A stretch of DNA of 9,024 nt, from the NCBI GenBank assembly GCA_023447015.1, contig JAEXPG010000066.1, positions 1 to 9,024 on the forward strand, given 5' to 3'. The position numbers and the translations under genes are program-made. The stretch comes from Verrucomicrobiota bacterium. Its GTDB lineage: Bacteria > Verrucomicrobiota > Verrucomicrobiia > Opitutales > Opitutaceae. Below the pieces are notes generated by a model that worked only from the letters and a program-made list of their open reading frames with translations, did no database searches and was not told the origin of the DNA. The first letter of the stretch is position 1. Each line of letters opens with the position of its first letter. Below, one piece after another: positions 6,215 through 9,024 of this stretch.

Positions 6215-7429
6215 ATGGCATTTCTGTCTTCGGCCTCTTCCGCCCCCTCCGTCTCGTCGCGCACCGCCAACAAGGCTCCGAAACTGAGTTTCACTACTTC
6301 GCAGTCGCTTGCGAAGCAGAAGGCCTACGAGAAGAAGGCGAAGAACTACAAAATTCCGCTCGAACCATTGGCGATCTTCACCGCCCAGCTGGCGGCGCTG
6401 TTGTCCGCTGGTTTGCCGCTGGTCTCCTCCTTGGAGGCTCTGCAGGAACAGATGGAAAACCCGGTGTTCCGGGTGATCATCCGCGAAGTTCGCCTGGAGA
6501 TCTCGGCCGGCAGCTCGTTCTCCGCCGCGGTGAAGAAGTTTCCCAAGGGATTCAATCCGCTCTTCATCTCGATGGTCGAAGCCGGTGAGGCGTCGGGTAA
6601 TCTCGCCGAGATTCTGCAGAAGGTTGCCGGGTATTTCGAAGCAACGGTCAAACTGACGAAAAAAGTGAAATCCGCGATGGCTTACCCCATCGCAGTGATC
6701 GGCTTGGCGGTTGTGCTCGTGAATGTACTGCTGGTGTTCGTGATTCCCGTCTTTGCCGAGATGTTTGCCGGCTTTGACGCGGCCCTGCCGGCGCCGACGC
6801 AGATGCTTATCGACGTCAGCAGCTTTCTGAAACCGGACTTCAGTAGCATCACGGGCTTCTTCACAAAGATCAGCATCGTTCACATTGGCCTCGTGCTCTT
6901 CATCTTGTGGAAGGTCTGGCAGAGCTTCATCCGCACCCCCAAGGGCCGCGAATTCAAAGACAATCTCGTTCTTCGCGCCCCGATCTTCGGGCCACTCTCC
7001 CACAAGATCACGCTCTCCCGTTTCTGCCGCACCTATGCGACGTTGATGCGGTCCGGCGTGCAGATCCTCCGGACCCTTGAGATCGTCGCCGCGGCCAGCG
7101 GGCGAGTCCAGGTCGAGAAAGCCTGCGCGGAGATCGCCAAACACATCAGCCAAGGCGGCCAGATCTCCGATATTCTGGCGATCAACCCCTATTTTCCGCC
7201 CATGATGAAGCACATGGTGAAGGCCGGCGAGTCCACCGGCAATGTGGACGGCATGATGAGCAAAGTGGCGGACTTCTTCGACACCGAGGTGGATGCGACT
7301 GTCGCAGCGCTCACCTCCCTGCTCGAACCGCTGCTGATCTGCTTCCTCGGCGTTTTTGTCGGTAGCATCGTCATGGCAATGTTCCTACCCATCTTCAATC
7401 TCGCCAACGTCATCGGCAGCGGCAACTGA
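6215..7429 (+). CDS. Type II secretion/type IV pilus inner-membrane platform protein (PilC/GspF family)
   Basis: A 404-residue polytopic membrane protein with two T2SF domains. Domain 1 (about 54-178) has IFTAQLAALLSAGLPLVSSL, MVEAGEASGNL (120-130), then KKVKSAMAYP leading into a first transmembrane segment (about 157-180). Domain 2 (about 267-394) repeats this with SRFCRTYATLMRSGVQILRT, MVKAGESTGNV (334-344) and EPLLICFLGVFVGSIVMAMF as last transmembrane segment. A third hydrophobic segment is at 221-235. The paired M-V-x-A-G-E-x-x-G-N motifs are diagnostic. These proteins form the inner-membrane base on which the assembly ATPase works to extend pilins or pseudopilins. The usual N-terminal stretch with A-x-s-x-x-eA is replaced by a Ser-rich, then Lys/Tyr-rich region (1-50). 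No pilB, pilT or pilin gene is in the window, so I cannot say whether it serves pili or secretion. Codon use is less GC-rich than in the lipoprotein genes. The response-regulator gene follows after 79 bases. Confidence 0.93.
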   Translation: MAFLSSASSAPSVSSRTANKAPKLSFTTSQSLAKQKAYEKKAKNYKIPLEPLAIFTAQLAALLSAGLPLVSSLEALQEQMENPVFRVIIREVRLEISAGSSFSAAVKKFPKGFNPLFISMVEAGEASGNLAEILQKVAGYFEATVKLTKKVKSAMAYPIAVIGLAVVLVNVLLVFVIPVFAEMFAGFDAALPAPTQMLIDVSSFLKPDFSSITGFFTKISIVHIGLVLFILWKVWQSFIRTPKGREFKDNLVLRAPIFGPLSHKITLSRFCRTYATLMRSGVQILRTLEIVAAASGRVQVEKACAEIAKHISQGGQISDILAINPYFPPMMKHMVKAGESTGNVDGMMSKVADFFDTEVDATVAALTSLLEPLLICFLGVFVGSIVMAMFLPIFNLANVIGSGN

Positions 7430-7508
7430 TCCGGACACGACGGGCGCGCAGGGGTGATGCCGACTCCTGTGCTTGCGCTCCACGGCCACCTTCCGTTTCC
7501 TCGCCTCC

Positions 7509-8798
7509 ATGCCTTCGGTCCTCATCGTCGACGACCTGACTTCCATCCACGAGATGCTGGAAGCAGTTATCCAGCCCATCGGCTTCACGGCCGCATTCGC
7601 GACTGACGGGACCAAGGCGCTGGAGCGCTACAAGGCCGAGAAGTTCGACTTGGTCCTTGTCGATGTACAGATGAAGCCGATGGACGGCATCACCCTGCTG
7701 CGCGAACTGAAGAAGCTCGATCCGCAGGCGGTTGTCGTGGTGATGACCGCCTATGCAAGCACCACCTACGCGCTCGATGCGCTGAAGCTCGGCGCCTTCG
7801 ATTTCCTGCAGAAACCCTTCAAGGTCGATGAGCTCATCTCGGCGCTCAAACGCGGTGTCGAGTTCAAGAAGCTCGGGGTCACCCGGGCGAAAAAAGCGCA
7901 AAATCCGGGGACCTCTCCCGCCTCGGCCCACGGCGACGAAGCCGTCGCCGCCGACCAACTCGAGGCCTTCGTCGTCGGCGAAAGCAAGAAAATCAAGAAG
8001 ATCGGCCCGCAGATCAAGAAGCTGATCACCTCGAAGACCCCGGTCCTGCTCATCGGCGAACCCGGCACCGGCAAGAAGGTGATCGCCGAGTTGATCCACG
8101 CCCAAGGCTGCCCGCCCGGCAGCCCCATGGTGCGCTTCGACTGCGCGCAGATCTCGGAGGATGATCTGCGCGACGGGTTGCTCGGCTCTCAAGGGCAGGG
8201 CGGAGCTTGGATCGAGCAGGCCAGGGGTGGCACACTCTATTTGGAGCAGATCAACGCCCTTCCTCTCGCGATCCAGAAGGGGCTGGTGGGCGTGCTGCGC
8301 GCCGCTGGCGCCAACTTCCGCCTCTGCTGCTCCAGTACGGAGGACCTGGAGAAGCTCATCGACCAGGGTAAGTTCCACGACGAGCTCTTCTACCGCATCG
8401 GCGCCCTGCCGCTCATGCTCCCAGCACTGCGCGAACGCATCGAGGACCTCCCACAGCTCCTGAAGAATTTCGCCACCTCGGTCCAGAATCCGAAGTTCGA
8501 CACCAAGCAGGTCGAGTTCGCTCCCGACGCGCTGGCAGCGCTCTCGGCCTACCGCTGGCCGGGAAACATCTCCGAACTCAGCCAGGTGGTCACAGTCATC
8601 GTCTCGGGCGCCGAGTCCAAGACCATCACCGCCGCCCAGTTGCCCGAACGCCTCCGGGACCTCAAGGACATGCCCACCCTCGCCGATTTCCTCGCCGAGG
8701 AGGAGAAGCAGTACATCGATCGCATCCTCCGCGCCTGCCGGGGCGACAAGGCCAAGGCCGCAAAGATTCTCGGAATCGACGCGGCCAAGATCGGCTGA
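7509..8798 (+). CDS. NtrC-type response regulator with degenerate AAA+ domain lacking GAFTGA
   Basis: A 429-residue protein. The receiver domain (1-120) looks functional: acidic pair D8/D9, phosphoacceptor D52 (LVLVDVQMKPMDG), T80 in MTAYAS, and K102 in LQKPF. A linker with Gly/Ala/Pro follows, then a sigma-54-interaction-type AAA+ domain (about 153-385) with Walker A GEPGTGKK (183-190). The region between LLG (224-226) and EQARGG is about eight residues shorter than normal and has no GAFTGA loop, which contacts sigma-54. Walker B reads GGTLYLEQ (240-247) instead of the usual ending in DE; the first arginine finger is His290 (R296 kept); sensor II is WPGNISEL, with S355 for Arg. The Fis-like C-terminus begins normally (YIDRILRACRGDKAKAAKIL) but ends at LGIDAAKIG, before most of the recognition helix. 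The ATG at 7509 is preferred to the upstream TTG at 7473 because it starts exactly at the receiver domain. The frame is intact, so this is a variant rather than an obvious pseudogene. It is unlikely to be a normal sigma-54 activator. Confidence 0.9.
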   Translation: MPSVLIVDDLTSIHEMLEAVIQPIGFTAAFATDGTKALERYKAEKFDLVLVDVQMKPMDGITLLRELKKLDPQAVVVVMTAYASTTYALDALKLGAFDFLQKPFKVDELISALKRGVEFKKLGVTRAKKAQNPGTSPASAHGDEAVAADQLEAFVVGESKKIKKIGPQIKKLITSKTPVLLIGEPGTGKKVIAELIHAQGCPPGSPMVRFDCAQISEDDLRDGLLGSQGQGGAWIEQARGGTLYLEQINALPLAIQKGLVGVLRAAGANFRLCCSSTEDLEKLIDQGKFHDELFYRIGALPLMLPALRERIEDLPQLLKNFATSVQNPKFDTKQVEFAPDALAALSAYRWPGNISELSQVVTVIVSGAESKTITAAQLPERLRDLKDMPTLADFLAEEEKQYIDRILRACRGDKAKAAKILGIDAAKIG

Positions 8799-8956
8799 GC
8801 CGCCAGCCCCCAGCTGGCACATCCGCCCAACAGGCATCAGTTTAGGAGCCCTCCGGACACACCCCGTGCCCCGGGTTTCCCGGAGGCAGTTGCTCCACCG
8901 CCGACTTCCCGCTTGCGCCCCCCTCCGGCGCTTTCCACGCTCCGCGAAATTTTGCC
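8799..8956. other. Intergenic region before carB
   Basis: This gap of 158 bases has no gene. It contains an imperfect inverted repeat, GCC-CTCCGG at 8848-8856 against CCGGAG-GC at 8880-8887, around an inner GGG-TTT-CCC at 8873-8881. It has no T-run, so it is weak as a terminator, and I see no convincing promoter. The carB promoter or leader presumably lies here or further upstream. Confidence 0.3.
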
Positions 8957-9024
8957 ATGCCGAAGCGCACCGACCTCGAAACCATCCTCATCATCGGCGC
9001 AGGGCCCATCATCATCGGGCAGGC
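8957..9024 (+). CDS. carB: Carbamoyl phosphate synthetase large subunit, N-terminus (runs off window)
   Basis: The first 22 codons plus two bases of carB. The translation begins MPKRTDLETILIIGAGPIII followed by GQ, which matches the very conserved CarB N-terminus (MPKRTDIxxILIxGAGPIVIGQA), the first part of the ATP-grasp domain's pre-fold. CarB, with the glutaminase subunit CarA, makes carbamoyl phosphate from bicarbonate, glutamine-derived ammonia and two ATP in the cytoplasm, for pyrimidine and arginine synthesis. The start ATG has TTTT at -7 to -4 and no Shine-Dalgarno sequence. carA does not lie directly upstream here, so the two subunits are not encoded as an adjacent carAB pair in that order. 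Only the N-terminus is visible, but its identity is nearly certain. Confidence 0.93.
   Translation, partial: MPKRTDLETILIIGAGPIIIGQ

Noticed and set aside
6182..7213. Minus-strand open frame of 343 codons opposite the PilC/GspF gene
   Set aside because: The plus strand encodes an unmistakable platform protein; the minus translation has no domain and is full of charged residues typical of antisense frames.
7410..8837. Long open frame of 475 codons on the minus strand, opposite the response regulator
   Set aside because: It lies almost entirely antisense to a well-supported two-domain protein. Its translation is rich in Asp, Glu, Gly, Leu and Arg without any recognisable motif, as expected from GC-biased third positions of the gene on the other strand.

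Overview
The window looks like chromosomal DNA from a high-GC, Gram-negative bacterium of the Verrucomicrobiota, most likely an Opitutaceae relative. That placement is an inference. It rests on high GC content, several lipoprotein signal peptides, secreted thioredoxins with a CGWC motif in a TGSDWCGWCKRL context, and an almost complete lack of Shine-Dalgarno sequences before the starts. No rRNA, tRNA, CRISPR array, insertion sequence or phage gene is visible. The genes are tightly packed and no gene-free stretch exceeds about 160 bases.

Left part (1-2121): the 3' end of a YgiQ-type radical SAM protein gene runs rightward. It converges, with only 24 bases between the stops, on two leftward genes for exported thioredoxin-fold proteins. 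These two are close paralogues in tandem, about 73% identical over the last 122 residues by hand alignment. Each joins a signal peptide, a small N-terminal domain with a GD-x(8-9)-KGEP motif, a variable linker and a thioredoxin domain.

Middle part (2247-6104): five rightward genes encode envelope proteins. They are a glycine-zipper protein with a His/Asp/Arg-rich N-terminus, an LpoB-like lipoprotein, a COG3014-like lipoprotein, a YcfL/DUF1425-like lipoprotein and an unrecognised exported 240-residue protein. The LpoB, COG3014 and YcfL trio is a known neighbourhood in other Gram-negative bacteria. Here it probably forms one operon (gaps of 56, 9 and 47 bases) with the unrecognised gene as fourth member. 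In enterobacteria LpoB activates the peptidoglycan synthase PBP1b, so a cell-wall role is plausible but unproven here.

Right part (6215-9024): a less GC-rich gene for an inner-membrane platform protein of the PilC/GspF family is followed 79 bases later by an NtrC-type response regulator. The regulator has an intact receiver domain, but its ATPase domain lacks the GAFTGA loop and has altered Walker B, arginine-finger and sensor II residues, and its C-terminal helix-turn-helix is cut short. The window ends in the first 22 codons of carB, the large subunit of carbamoyl phosphate synthetase.

The points most worth a second look are the degenerate regulator, the fourth gene of the lipoprotein cluster (possibly a divergent LpoB-fold protein), the thioredoxin duplication, and the recurring TTTT tract just upstream of start codons that lack a Shine-Dalgarno sequence.
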